Part shown: in pieces, positions 28,157 through 36,906 of the stretch | Layout: every line of letters starts with the position of its first letter | Numbering within the stretch: the stretch's first letter is position 1 | Source of the DNA: Halomonas sp. KG2 | GTDB lineage: Bacteria > Pseudomonadota > Gammaproteobacteria > Pseudomonadales > Halomonadaceae | NCBI GenBank assembly: GCA_030440445.1 | Contig: CP098528.1 | Location: 3,596,001-3,660,000 of the forward strand | Reading direction: 5' to 3' | Length of the DNA stretch: 64,000 nucleotides | Position numbers and translations under genes: made by a program | The notes under the pieces: model-generated | The model's database searches: none | The model's input: only the letters and a program-made list of their open reading frames with translations | Told to the model about the DNA's origin: nothing

Positions 28157-28527
28157 GGCAGCTCTCCTAATTTATGTTGCAGCTCAACCAGCCAGGGATC
28201 TAATACATACGGTGGCAGCGGCTGATTCCCACGCAACGCCGACAGGCTGACACGGCTGCCACCAGGCACCTCACTTACCTGCAGTTGCAAGCGATACTCT
28301 GGCCAGCGGGCTAGCGTTGCATCTGCGCGCCCTAGCGCTAAATCAGCGTGCCGAACGACATAGCCTTGCTCCATCATTAACTCAATGGCTTCGCGGAACG
28401 TTTGCTCTGGGGAAGCGCTGTAACGTAGTTCTCGCGGCTCTAGTGGCTGCGTAGAGGCACAACCTGCCAGCATAAGGATCATGAGTACTGCGGTGGCCGT
28501 TAAAAAGTGCTTACGTAGTGATTTCAT
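28153..28527 (-). CDS. Lipoprotein of unknown function (124 aa)
   Basis: 124 residues with a lipoprotein signal ending LAGC (lipidated Cys at about 23). The rest contains SPEQTFREAIELMMEQGYVVRHADLALGRADATLARW, which resembles a segment of the preceding lipoprotein in the same operon (SIDVLEAWGFELEATDTDLGLVTASRQ). The pattern 'amphipathic helix - G(F/Y) - x - D-x-xLG-x-x-xA' is shared by both. It overlaps both neighbours by four bases, so all are coupled. No established family function. Confidence 0.7.
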   Translation of the reverse strand: MKSLRKHFLTATAVLMILMLAGCASTQPLEPRELRYSASPEQTFREAIELMMEQGYVVRHADLALGRADATLARWPEYRLQLQVSEVPGGSRVSLSALRGNQPLPPYVLDPWLVELQHKLGELP

Positions 28528-29102
28528 AACGCCCTCGGGGTAGCTGCTGCTTGCTCAAACGCAGTTTGGAAACGTTGACAAAAATCATCATTGCTAGCGC
28601 TGTAAGATTCACGCAGATCCCCTAAGTGGTCAAAGCGCCGAATATCTCGGGAAAGCCGAATATGCCCATCACGTGCCAGTAGCGACACCCGCTCTATTTC
28701 AACAGGTTGATGGCGGAAACCGCCTCCAAATCCACTACCAATCCCCAGACCAATGCTGGAACCACCACGCCCCAAACCAAAGCCACCAAAGACCCGCATG
28801 TTTCGCCCATACCCAAAGTCGTTATCATAAGGGTCGTAGTAGCCAATCAAATCTCGCTGCCGACTAGCGGTCACCAAACCTAAATCGGTGTCGGTAGCTT
28901 CAAGCTCAAACCCCCATGCTTCCAATACGTCAATACTTTGCGTCACCACCTCCAATGGCGGTGCCGTTTGACCAGACGGCCCAGTGGGAAAGTAGCAGGC
29001 TGCAGAAGGGGCTGGCTCCGCTTGAGGAAGACGCTCTGGCACTGCTTGGCAGCCTGTCAGTATCAACAAGCACGTCATGCTAATCGGTAGTATTGCCTTC
29101 AT
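28524..29102 (-). CDS. Glycine-rich lipoprotein of unknown function (192 aa)
   Basis: 192 residues, the first gene of the lipoprotein-lipoprotein-DUF1007-NicO unit. The signal ends LTGC (Cys about 18). A helix-turn segment is followed by a Gly-rich stretch (GGFGLGRGGSSIGLGIGSGF) and a C-terminal part with VSLLARDGHIRLSRDIRRFDHLGDL. The start is set at 29102 because AGAGG lies 7 bases upstream; an ATG five codons earlier overlaps that site. The overall plan is reminiscent of DUF4136-like envelope lipoproteins, but I cannot assign a family. Confidence 0.7.
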   Translation of the reverse strand: MKAILPISMTCLLILTGCQAVPERLPQAEPAPSAACYFPTGPSGQTAPPLEVVTQSIDVLEAWGFELEATDTDLGLVTASRQRDLIGYYDPYDNDFGYGRNMRVFGGFGLGRGGSSIGLGIGSGFGGGFRHQPVEIERVSLLARDGHIRLSRDIRRFDHLGDLRESYSASNDDFCQRFQTAFEQAAATPRAL

Positions 29103-29236
29103 GAGTGATCCTCTCATCTCAGATGCGGCTGGTGTGTCATCGAACGCCGCGCTAAGCTCGCCAGCAGCTATTCATTAAGATAAATGATAAAAAACCACGA
29201 TAAACAATTATGACAACGCGTTAGGGAGGTTGTGCG

Positions 29237-30367
29237 ATGAATGTTCTGCTTTGCCCCGATAGTTTTAAAGATGCGCTTAGCGCTGAACAAGCAGCAAGCG
29301 CCATGGCAGACGGTATTCAACGGGCTTCGCCAACCGCCACGATCCACCTTTGCCCGCTTGCTGATGGCGGCGAAGGCAGCTTGGATGCGCTTATAGCCGC
29401 CACCCATGCCGAGCGACGTCAACTAACAGTACAAGATGCCCTGGGGCGGCCGCGTCAAGCATCCTGGGGCTGGCTTAGCGAGCAGCGTACCGCGTTTATC
29501 GAACTAGCAGAAGCCAGTGGGCTGCAGCATCTATCCCCTCATCAACGTAATGCCCTGCATACCACCACTTACGGCGTCGGAGAGTTATTTCATGCGGCGC
29601 TTGATGCTGGTGCCACAAAGGCGCTGCTCTTTTTAGGTGGCAGTGCCACCAATGACGCAGGCGCAGGCATGCTCCAAGCCCTGGGAGCCAAGCTATTAGA
29701 TAAGCACGGCAACTCGCTTCCCCCCGGTGGCGCAGCACTCCAGCAGCTTGCAACGTTAGACCTTTCCACGCTAGACCCTCGTTTAAACAGCTTAGAAGTT
29801 GAAGCCGCCGTGGATGTAGATAACCCGCTGCTAGGGTCACGTGGAGCGAGCGCTGTCTTTGGCCCGCAAAAAGGCGCATCACCTGACGATGTTGCCACGC
29901 TTGATCGCGCGATCGGCCACTTTGCCGAGCTAAGTGCCCAGGTGCTGGGTCGCGATGAAAAAGAATTAGCCGGCGCGGGGGCTGCGGGTGGTATGGGATT
30001 TGCCGCTCGCAGCTTTCTGAACGCCACCCCCACGCCCGGCATTGAGATGATTATGCAGCAGGCCAAGCTACCTAGCCTGCTTCCTGATATTGACGTAGTG
30101 ATTACCGGAGAAGGTCGCCTAGATGGCCAAAGCCTTTCGGGTAAAACGCCTATTGGCGTTGCCCGTACCGCCAAACGCCACGGCAAGCCGGTCATCGTAC
30201 TGGCCGGTAGCCTGGGTGAAGGGTGGCAGGCCTGCCTAGAAGAAGGCGTTACCGCTGCGTTTGCCCTTGCCGACGGCCCGATGACACTTGAGGATGCTTT
30301 ACCACGCACCGCAGAGCTACTCGCTGACCGCTGTGAGAGCATTGCAAGGCTTTGGCTCGCTCGATAA
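29237..30367 (+). CDS. Glycerate kinase
   Basis: 376 residues, GlxK/GarK family. It phosphorylates D-glycerate (to 2-phosphoglycerate in the known enteric enzymes). Family landmarks: LCPDSFKDALSAEQAASAMADGI at the N-terminus, CPLADGGEGSLDAL, LGGSATNDAGAGMLQALGAKLLD, and VITGEGRLDGQSLSGKTPIGVA, which forms the active site. GGGAGG lies 7 bases before the ATG. It is divergent from the metal-lipoprotein operon and appears monocistronic; no tartronate or glyoxylate genes are adjacent. Confidence 0.92.
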   Translation: MNVLLCPDSFKDALSAEQAASAMADGIQRASPTATIHLCPLADGGEGSLDALIAATHAERRQLTVQDALGRPRQASWGWLSEQRTAFIELAEASGLQHLSPHQRNALHTTTYGVGELFHAALDAGATKALLFLGGSATNDAGAGMLQALGAKLLDKHGNSLPPGGAALQQLATLDLSTLDPRLNSLEVEAAVDVDNPLLGSRGASAVFGPQKGASPDDVATLDRAIGHFAELSAQVLGRDEKELAGAGAAGGMGFAARSFLNATPTPGIEMIMQQAKLPSLLPDIDVVITGEGRLDGQSLSGKTPIGVARTAKRHGKPVIVLAGSLGEGWQACLEEGVTAAFALADGPMTLEDALPRTAELLADRCESIARLWLAR

Positions 30368-30649
30368 ACGGGTCAGCCAGCCAACGCGTGGAAATATGCC
30401 CCCTTGAAAAACACGCTAGGCGCCTACATCTCTTTTATTAGGCATACATTCGACGGCATATCAGACCTGTACTATGTTGCGTAAGCGATGAGTCAGCCGT
30501 CGCCAGCTCACCGCCAAGGTAATGTTATGACGCTATTGCCGCGATGCAAAAAACTTGTTTTGCAACGCTCGCTAAGCGTCTTAAGCTAAATCGAACGATT
30601 TGATGACCGTACTGTTTTCAGAGCGGTTGCAACCATGGAGGAGCACTAC

Positions 30650-31126
30650 ATGAGTGATACAAATAGCATTGGCTTACACGAAGGCAGCGCAAGCCAACTT
30701 GCCGAGAAACTTAATCATCTGCTGGCCAATTATCAGATTTTCTATATGAACGTTCGTGGCTACCACTGGAACGTACGAGGTAACGACTTCTTTGAGCTAC
30801 ACGCGAAATTTGAAGAGTTTTATACCGACTTGCTTACCAAAGTAGATGAAGTGGCAGAACGTATTTTGACGTTAGGCCACAAGCCTATTCATGCGTATAG
30901 CGACTATGTGAAGATTTCGCGCATTGAAGAAGACAAAGACGTTCATGATGGTCAAACCTGCGTGAAAGGCGTACTCACAGGTTATCAAACACTGATTGAA
31001 TTACAGCGGGAATTGCTGGCAATTGCCTCGGACGCTGACGATGAAGGTACCGCAGCACAAGCCGGCGACTATATTCGCGAGCAGGAAAAAACCGTATGGA
31101 TGCTCAACGCTTACCTGAGCAAATAA
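30650..31126 (+). CDS. dps: Dps family DNA-binding ferritin-like protein
   Basis: 158 residues. The ferroxidase-site pattern of Dps is visible: HWNVRGNDFFELHAKFEEFYTDLLTKVDEVAERI (His, Asp and Glu ligands at the dimer interface). Dps dodecamers store iron and consume peroxide; some bind DNA, but the short N-terminus here (MSDTNSIGLHEGS) lacks a Lys-rich tail. The start at 30650 has GGAGGAG 6 bases upstream; an ATG five codons earlier overlaps that site. A strong terminator follows at 31179-31210. Confidence 0.92.
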   Translation: MSDTNSIGLHEGSASQLAEKLNHLLANYQIFYMNVRGYHWNVRGNDFFELHAKFEEFYTDLLTKVDEVAERILTLGHKPIHAYSDYVKISRIEEDKDVHDGQTCVKGVLTGYQTLIELQRELLAIASDADDEGTAAQAGDYIREQEKTVWMLNAYLSK

Positions 31127-31178
31127 CGCGAGGCTTACCTCGCTGACGGCTAACGTAGGCAGAGGGTTAGACACTAAC

Positions 31179-31210
31179 AAAAACGGCACCCTATACGGGT
31201 GCCGTTTTTT
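31179..31210. terminator. Bidirectional terminator between dps and pepD
   Basis: Perfect stem ACGGCACCC / GGGTGCCGT with a 5-base loop, flanked by AAAAA and TTTTTT, so it can stop transcription from both convergent genes. Confidence 0.88.
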
Positions 31211-31222
31211 ATGGCGATTTGT

Positions 31223-32686
31223 CTAACGAGAGTTCGCCAAGGTTTCAATGAAATCGCGCAGCATCTCCCAGAACTCCGCCACCGAGGCAATTTCCACTCG
31301 CTCGGCTGGCGAATGCGCACCACGAATCAGCGGGCCAAACGAAATCATGTCTAACTGTGGGTACTTACTTCCCAGAATGCCACATTCAAGGCCTGCATGA
31401 ATCACCTTGACCTCGGGTTCACGGCCCATTAACGCAGCATGCCGGGCATTAAAGGTAGCAAGCAAGGGGCTTTGTGGATTAGGCACCCAACCTGGATAGC
31501 CATTTTCCACTTTCACTCTAGCGCCCATCAGACCAAATAGCGCCTGAAAACGTCCCGCCATCGCGCCCGTGGCACTATCATGCAGTGAACGCACCAGTGC
31601 ACAAAGATGGAAACGTCCGTTTTCGACGCTTAATACACCTAAATTGTTCGAAGTTTCCACTACCCCTGGCACATCAGCGCTCATGCGTTCGACCCCACAG
31701 GGGGCCGCATGCAGTGCAGCCAGCAGCATCGCACTGGCATCCCGCGTTAGTGGTTCAGCGTCAGCCAGCTCCACGCGCTCAGCAGTAAGCGCCATATTGC
31801 TATCGCCACTGCCCAATTCAGCTTTTAGCGTATCAGCAAGCGTTTCCACCATCGCCAGCGCGGCGTCAAGCTCATCCGCAGGCAGGGCAATTTGCGCAAA
31901 CGCCTCACGGGGGATGGCATTACGCAGTGTGCCGCCATGGTAATTAACCAGTCGCGCACCAAAGGATTCCAATGCCCACAGCACGCGGACTAGCAAACGG
32001 TTCGCATTGCCCAGGGGTTTATCAATATCCATCCCCGAGTGACCGCCTTTTAGCCCCGTCAGCGCCAGCGAAATCACCTGCTCATGGTCTTGCATCGCCG
32101 TGCTGGGGAGCTGCGCATTCACTACTACATCAGCGCCTCCCGCGCAGCCGATATAGACTTGGCCGCGATCTTCACTGTCTAAATTAAGCAGCAATGACCC
32201 TTCCAGCCAATTTTCAGCAAGATTGAGCGCGCCCCCCATAGAGGTCTCTTCCTCTAGCGTAAACAGTGCTTCTAACGGGCCATGAGTAAGCGCAGGGTCT
32301 TCCAATACGGCCAGAATAGCGGCGACACCAAGGCCATTATCAGCACCCAGTGTGGTGCCATCAGCAAATAGCCAACCGTCTTTTTCATACGTCTGAATGG
32401 GGTCACGGGTAAAATCGTGGTCATGGCCTGCGTTAGCTTGCGCCACCATATCTAGATGGCCCTGCAGCACGATGCCTGGTGCGCTTTCACAGCCGGGCGT
32501 GGCTGGCTTACAAATGCGCAAGTTGCCAAACTCATCACGGTCGTGGGATAGCCCCTGGGAATCGGCCCAGGCCTCCAGCGTCGCCACCAGCGCGGCCTCA
32601 TGACCAGAGGGACGCGGCGTATTACATAGTGTGCGAAAGTGCTGCCACACTAAACGTGGCTCGAGGGCTTCTAGATGTGCGTTCAT
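31223..32686 (-). CDS. pepD: Aminoacyl-histidine dipeptidase (Xaa-His dipeptidase, M20)
   Basis: 487 residues, usual PepD length. Zinc ligands and catalytic residues of the M20 family are visible: VLQGHLDMVAQ (His, Asp), GTTLGADNGLGVAA (bridging Asp), LEEETSMGGALNL (catalytic and ligand Glu), LLNLDSEDRGQVYIGCAGG, and the C-terminal His in RGAHSPAERVEI. Residues about 210-390 form the lid and dimerisation domain. It cleaves dipeptides such as carnosine-type and Xaa-His in the cytoplasm. Shares its terminator with dps. Confidence 0.92.
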   Translation of the reverse strand: MNAHLEALEPRLVWQHFRTLCNTPRPSGHEAALVATLEAWADSQGLSHDRDEFGNLRICKPATPGCESAPGIVLQGHLDMVAQANAGHDHDFTRDPIQTYEKDGWLFADGTTLGADNGLGVAAILAVLEDPALTHGPLEALFTLEEETSMGGALNLAENWLEGSLLLNLDSEDRGQVYIGCAGGADVVVNAQLPSTAMQDHEQVISLALTGLKGGHSGMDIDKPLGNANRLLVRVLWALESFGARLVNYHGGTLRNAIPREAFAQIALPADELDAALAMVETLADTLKAELGSGDSNMALTAERVELADAEPLTRDASAMLLAALHAAPCGVERMSADVPGVVETSNNLGVLSVENGRFHLCALVRSLHDSATGAMAGRFQALFGLMGARVKVENGYPGWVPNPQSPLLATFNARHAALMGREPEVKVIHAGLECGILGSKYPQLDMISFGPLIRGAHSPAERVEIASVAEFWEMLRDFIETLANSR

Positions 32687-32718
32687 GGAAACTCTTCATT
32701 ATCGATAACCAGTTTACT

Positions 32719-34905
32719 TTACCCCTCCGGGCTACTGGGGAAAAGCGTGCGCTGTTCAATAATTTGTTGAGTCGCGCGACGAATCAGTCGCACTGACTCA
32801 CCGTGCGCCTTTGCTAACGGCTGGTTTTGGAAGGCCCAGGTAATTAACTGCTGGTGGGCTATGTGCGCCTCTTGCTCTAACGGCCAATGGCTAGCCTCTC
32901 TGGCCAGCGCCTGGAGCGACGTCCTTGCCAAGGCAGGGTCGCGGTGCGCATACGCCACATCGTCCACCGCCTGAATCTCAGCGTTGCTAAGCGGCAAACG
33001 AGGCAAGGACGGCAGCAGTAACGCGACGATGGGTGCGGGCAGTGTCGCTAATTCAAAGGCCAATAGCGTTATCAACGAGGCCGCAAAGGTATCACGCAGC
33101 GACGCTAGCACGGCTTGCCCTTCGCTGGTCAGCGCGCGCGCCACCATAATGGCGTACTCGCCGGTAGCCGCTTCTCGGGTGATGCCTAAACGAACAGGCG
33201 TAAACCCGAGCGCCAGCCAAAAACGCAGCAACGATGCTTCGGCACCAAAGGTAGCCCCGTAAAGCGCGATACCCTGCTGACGAGCGTTAGCTATATCCTC
33301 TTCTAACAACCGGCGTCCTAATCCTTCACGCCGCCGCTCTGGATGAGTAGCAATGCGTGCCACTCGCCGCCAGCGAGAGGTTAACGCCTCACGGCTGCCA
33401 CTGTGAGCCGCCAACGACTGGGCCAGTAAATGGCCTTGAGGGCGTCGCTCACCACGCGCCACTTGATCAGCAAGTGCGGCATTAAAGCCGCCCTCTTCAC
33501 GGGTCACCAAAACGGCCTGAGGCTCTTGTGACGCGATGATTGTGCGAATGGCGGTACCAGGGCCATCTAACAGTTGGCGTAAGTCACTAGGCGTGGTGCG
33601 ATAGTGGGACTGCACCAGCAAGCCAAACAGTTTCGCTAACAACTCTCGCTGCTTGGCTAACTGCGCCTGAGTCAACGGCATAGAGGCATTCTGACAATGA
33701 GTACTGGCATGTGCCTCAGGCAACGGAGCGTTGAGCAGTAGCAACGCTTGAATAGTCGCTTCTAAAGGATCTCCCACTGACCAGCGAACAGGGGCATCTA
33801 ACGTTAACTCTCGCCATTGGGGGGCTGTTCGATTTAGCACCTCGCGAAAGCGTAGTGCAAAACCGCGCCCTGAGCCTTCATAGCCATGCACAGTAGTTGC
33901 AAACGCGATACGCGGAAATGCAGCAAGCCAGTGAGCTAACATTGCCGCAGGAATTGCCGCTGCCTCGTCGACGAGTAAATAGCTGCCGCTACCGCCGACT
34001 CTTGCCTGATCAACCTGCTCGTTAAGTGCATCAGGCGCAAGGAAACACAGCGAGCTACCGCTCGGCAGTTCAAACCGCGCTGGGCTGAGGCGTTGACCTT
34101 CCGGACATAGCGCTACTACGCGCGCAAACAAGCTTTCCACTGAACTGAGTCGAGGCGCCGTCACCACCAGTTGCGTTACGCTTTTTTGTAGCAGACGAGC
34201 ACAAGCAATCCCCAATGCGGCGCTTTTACCCCGCCCACGATCCGCGGTAATAACCAATGGCCGACGACGCTTTAGTTTTACTAGCGCATTCACTGCACGA
34301 ACCTGGTCAGCCGTCAAACAGTCTGCGTCGTCAAATGGAGCCGCTCGCGAGTCTCGAGTAGACAGCCCGGGCAGCGTGAGGCTACCGTCTACCTTCCAGC
34401 GAACAATAGCGCTCTCACCCGTCAGTTGAAACGCTAACCGTTTAAGGTAATGGGCACTCAGCGAATCCCAACGCCACGGGTAATCAGCAAAGCGAGCATA
34501 ATCAGGATCAGGCTGTTCGCCCCAATTGTCTGGCGTGATAATGACCAATAACCCACCAGCACTGACGGTACCTGCTAATGCGCCGAGCGCATCTGGATCT
34601 AACCCTTGGCTACCACTAGCGTCTAGGACGATTAGCTGATGCTCCGCACCTAGCCGTGTGCGAGCTTTACTGGCTGGTAAACACGGCGCCACTAGCGTCT
34701 CGTGCTCAGCACCCACCCACAGCGGTGCTTGCCACGTTTGCGCTTCCCACAACAGTTGCGCCTGCTGGCGGGCCTTATCAGGCGCCCCATATAGCCATAC
34801 CAGTGCCCGCCAACGGCGGCGCTGCAAGCGGGTGGCATGATGAACCAAGGCGGATGCCTGCTTAATAACAGCGCTGGGTGTGTCAATGCGGCAGCCTGCT
34901 CGCAT
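32719..34905 (-). CDS. tmcA: tRNA(Met) cytidine acetyltransferase
   Basis: About 728 residues. Order of domains: an N-terminal DUF1726-like region, an RNA-helicase-like ATPase with Walker A TADRGRGKSAALGIA and Walker B LLVDEAAAIPAAML, a GNAT acetyltransferase region with VARIATHPERRREGLGRRLLEE (acetyl-CoA loop), and a C-terminal tRNA-binding part. TmcA makes N4-acetylcytidine at the wobble base of elongator tRNA-Met. The start is placed at 34905 because CAGGAG lies 5 bases upstream; 20 extra residues in the longer reading are unsupported. Confidence 0.92.
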   Translation of the reverse strand: MRAGCRIDTPSAVIKQASALVHHATRLQRRRWRALVWLYGAPDKARQQAQLLWEAQTWQAPLWVGAEHETLVAPCLPASKARTRLGAEHQLIVLDASGSQGLDPDALGALAGTVSAGGLLVIITPDNWGEQPDPDYARFADYPWRWDSLSAHYLKRLAFQLTGESAIVRWKVDGSLTLPGLSTRDSRAAPFDDADCLTADQVRAVNALVKLKRRRPLVITADRGRGKSAALGIACARLLQKSVTQLVVTAPRLSSVESLFARVVALCPEGQRLSPARFELPSGSSLCFLAPDALNEQVDQARVGGSGSYLLVDEAAAIPAAMLAHWLAAFPRIAFATTVHGYEGSGRGFALRFREVLNRTAPQWRELTLDAPVRWSVGDPLEATIQALLLLNAPLPEAHASTHCQNASMPLTQAQLAKQRELLAKLFGLLVQSHYRTTPSDLRQLLDGPGTAIRTIIASQEPQAVLVTREEGGFNAALADQVARGERRPQGHLLAQSLAAHSGSREALTSRWRRVARIATHPERRREGLGRRLLEEDIANARQQGIALYGATFGAEASLLRFWLALGFTPVRLGITREAATGEYAIMVARALTSEGQAVLASLRDTFAASLITLLAFELATLPAPIVALLLPSLPRLPLSNAEIQAVDDVAYAHRDPALARTSLQALAREASHWPLEQEAHIAHQQLITWAFQNQPLAKAHGESVRLIRRATQQIIEQRTLFPSSPEG

Positions 34906-35237
34906 AGCAACTCCTGAGATTGTCTCTTGTTTACAACTTTGGTTGTAGATCAGCGTAATTTTCAACGCTCTTAGAACTAACCCTAAGGTTAAGAAAGTTA
35001 CTAAAAAATATACAAATAATTGTTTTTAATGAGCTAAATTTTTCAAAGAAACATCTTATACGACGTTAAATTCCTTGAGTTACTGATATTGCGCTGCAGC
35101 GGGGGGAGTGTGCTAGCTTAGCGATGCAGCCTAGCGGCGTTTACCTTACGTAAACGTAAGCCATACTCACTGCACTTTCCTGCTTTCAGGTAATAAACAC
35201 TAATAACGCCAACCGCCAAAGTACCAGGAAACATACA
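34906..35237. other. 332-base AT-rich intergenic region with a 16-base palindrome
   Basis: Between divergent tmcA and the TRAP operon. It is AT-rich in the middle (34965-35060). The only clear structure is CTTACGT-AA-ACGTAAG at 35145-35160, listed separately. No ORF with a ribosome site and no tRNA-like fold were seen. Confidence 0.6.
35145..35160. promoter_or_regulatory. Palindromic operator candidate upstream of the TRAP operon
   Basis: Perfect inverted repeat CTTACGT-AA-ACGTAAG about 78 bases before the dctP start. Its size and symmetry suit a dimeric activator or repressor (MerR-type sites look similar), but no regulator gene is adjacent, so the binder is unknown. Confidence 0.45.
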
Positions 35238-36341
35238 ATGAAAAAGATGACTAAATTCGCACTAACCAGCCTCGCCGCTGGTGTCGCTTTCGCCGCACTC
35301 ACCTCTACTGCTCAAGCGCAAGAGCAGTGGACAATGACGACCACCTGGCCCGAAAACCTTGACCTGATTAAGGTTGATCAGCACTGGGTAGAGCTTGTCA
35401 ACCAGCTTGCAGGTGACGAAGTACAAATTAACTTCCGTGCAGGCGGCACGCTAATGCCTGGCACTGAAGTGTTCGACGCTACCGAAACCGGTGCTATCCA
35501 AGCTTCTGGCGATTGGCCAGGCTACTGGGCCGGTTTGAACCCAGCGTTCTCTCCTCTGGCCACCACGACCAGCCTGTTTAACGGCGTGGATTACTTGAAC
35601 TGGATTCAACAATGGGGCGGTTTTGAGCTCTATCAAGAAATCTATGGCCAGTACAACATGGTGTATTTGCCCTACGGCATTACCAACAACGAATCTGGTT
35701 TCATGGGCCGCACACCGATTGAGAGCATCGCAGATCTTGAAGGTAAGCGTTTGCGTCTATCGGGACGCGACCAGGGCCGTGTACTCGAAGAGCTAGGCGG
35801 CTCCCAGGTCACTCTGGCCGGTGGTGAAGTGTATCAAGCGATTGAACGCGGCGTAATTGATGCCGGTGAGTTCTCGACTCCAGGCGTTGATTTTAAGGCC
35901 GGTTTTGCTGAAGTTGCTGACTACTGGGCGACACCTGGTTGGCACCAGTCGGCAAGCGTTTTCGGCGTTATGATTAACAAAGACGCTTGGGATGCCCTGT
36001 CTGAAGAAACCCAGACTAAGCTTAAAATAGCTGCTGAAGCCACTATGGCTTGGTCACTTTCCTGGTCGGAGCGTGAATCTACCGAAGCAACCCAGAAGTT
36101 TATTGATGCGGGCGTCACCATTAACCAGTTCTCAGAAGAAGACTTGGCGCGTATCCAGGAAATCACCAACGATGTCATCGTACGTGGCGCTTGTGAAAAT
36201 CCCGACCACGCGAAGGTCTATCACTCCATGATTACCTATCTACAAGAGTACGCTACATGGCGTGATGTTACTGCACCATTCAACATGAGCCGCACGATGG
36301 ATAACCTGCCCTCATTGGAAGAGATCGAAGCCTGCCTATAA
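35238..36341 (+). CDS. dctP: TRAP transporter solute-binding protein DctP
   Basis: 367 residues. A signal peptide (MKKMTKFALTSLAAGVAFAA...STAQA) precedes a mature protein starting QEQWTMTTTWP. The family features are GKRLRLSGRDQGRVLEELGGSQVTLAGGEVYQAIERGVIDAGEF, containing the Arg that binds the ligand carboxylate, and the following Ala/Trp-rich helix. This subgroup (TakP-like, WTMTTTWP opening) includes binders of 2-oxo acids and lactate; the ligand here is not determinable. AGGAAA precedes the ATG. A hairpin separates it from dctQ. Confidence 0.9.
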   Translation: MKKMTKFALTSLAAGVAFAALTSTAQAQEQWTMTTTWPENLDLIKVDQHWVELVNQLAGDEVQINFRAGGTLMPGTEVFDATETGAIQASGDWPGYWAGLNPAFSPLATTTSLFNGVDYLNWIQQWGGFELYQEIYGQYNMVYLPYGITNNESGFMGRTPIESIADLEGKRLRLSGRDQGRVLEELGGSQVTLAGGEVYQAIERGVIDAGEFSTPGVDFKAGFAEVADYWATPGWHQSASVFGVMINKDAWDALSEETQTKLKIAAEATMAWSLSWSERESTEATQKFIDAGVTINQFSEEDLARIQEITNDVIVRGACENPDHAKVYHSMITYLQEYATWRDVTAPFNMSRTMDNLPSLEEIEACL

Positions 36342-36353
36342 GACGTTTAAGTG

Positions 36354-36376
36354 CCGCCCCTGCGCTGCTGGGGCGG
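36354..36376 (+). other. Intercistronic hairpin between dctP and dctQ
   Basis: 7-bp perfect GC stem CCGCCCC / GGGGCGG with a 9-base loop, followed only by TTATT. Such hairpins in transporter operons often protect the abundant binding-protein mRNA or partly stop transcription, which would give more DctP than membrane subunits. Confidence 0.6.
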
Positions 36377-36402
36377 TTATTGCTTAGCTGCGGAGACCTT
36401 CC

Positions 36403-36906
36403 ATGAACGCGATTGCCAAGGCGATCGATGCAATTAACGAGCTGCTGGGCCGCATCATTGCACCGTTAATTGCCATCATTACTCTAATAGTGCTTTACGA
36501 CATTGTGTCGCGCTTCTTCTTTGGCCGCCCTAGCGACTGGGCGTTTGATGTCACCAAAATGCTGTTCGGCGCCCACTTTATGCTGATGGCCGCCTATGGA
36601 TTGCGCCACCATGCCCACGTGGAAGTCGACGTTATTAAACGCCTGCTATCACGTAAAAAGCAGGCCGTACTAGACCTGCTCGGCTACTTGATATTCTTTG
36701 TGCCCTTCATCTGGCTGTTATTGACCTACGGTTGGCGTTTTTTCGAGCGCTCGTTCAGTCGTGGCGAAACGACCTACGGAATGGTCTCAATCCCGGTGTA
36801 TCCGGTGAAAGGCGTTATCGTAGTCGCTGCTGTGCTTATTTTGTTGCAGGCGATTGCTATCGTTCTGCGCGCCATTATGCAGCTGCGTGAGGAGACGTCC
36901 GCATGA
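36403..36906 (+). CDS. dctQ: TRAP transporter small permease DctQ
   Basis: 167 residues with four transmembrane helices, the DctQ size. It carries the family's first-helix region (INELLGRIIAPLIAIITLIVLYDIVSRFFFGRPSDWAFDVTKMLFG) and the second-helix AAYGLRHHAHVEVDVI. It supports the large permease and docks the binding protein. GGAGA lies upstream of the ATG. Its end overlaps dctM by ATGA. Confidence 0.9.
   Translation: MNAIAKAIDAINELLGRIIAPLIAIITLIVLYDIVSRFFFGRPSDWAFDVTKMLFGAHFMLMAAYGLRHHAHVEVDVIKRLLSRKKQAVLDLLGYLIFFVPFIWLLLTYGWRFFERSFSRGETTYGMVSIPVYPVKGVIVVAAVLILLQAIAIVLRAIMQLREETSA

Noticed and set aside
29590..30342. Long open frame on the minus strand opposite the glycerate kinase gene
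   Set aside because: Ser/Pro/Ala-rich composition typical of an antisense shadow; the plus-strand frame carries all family motifs.
30368..30649. Small gene or RNA between glycerate kinase and dps
   Set aside because: Only an 18-residue frame without good signals was found; the gap probably holds just the dps promoter.
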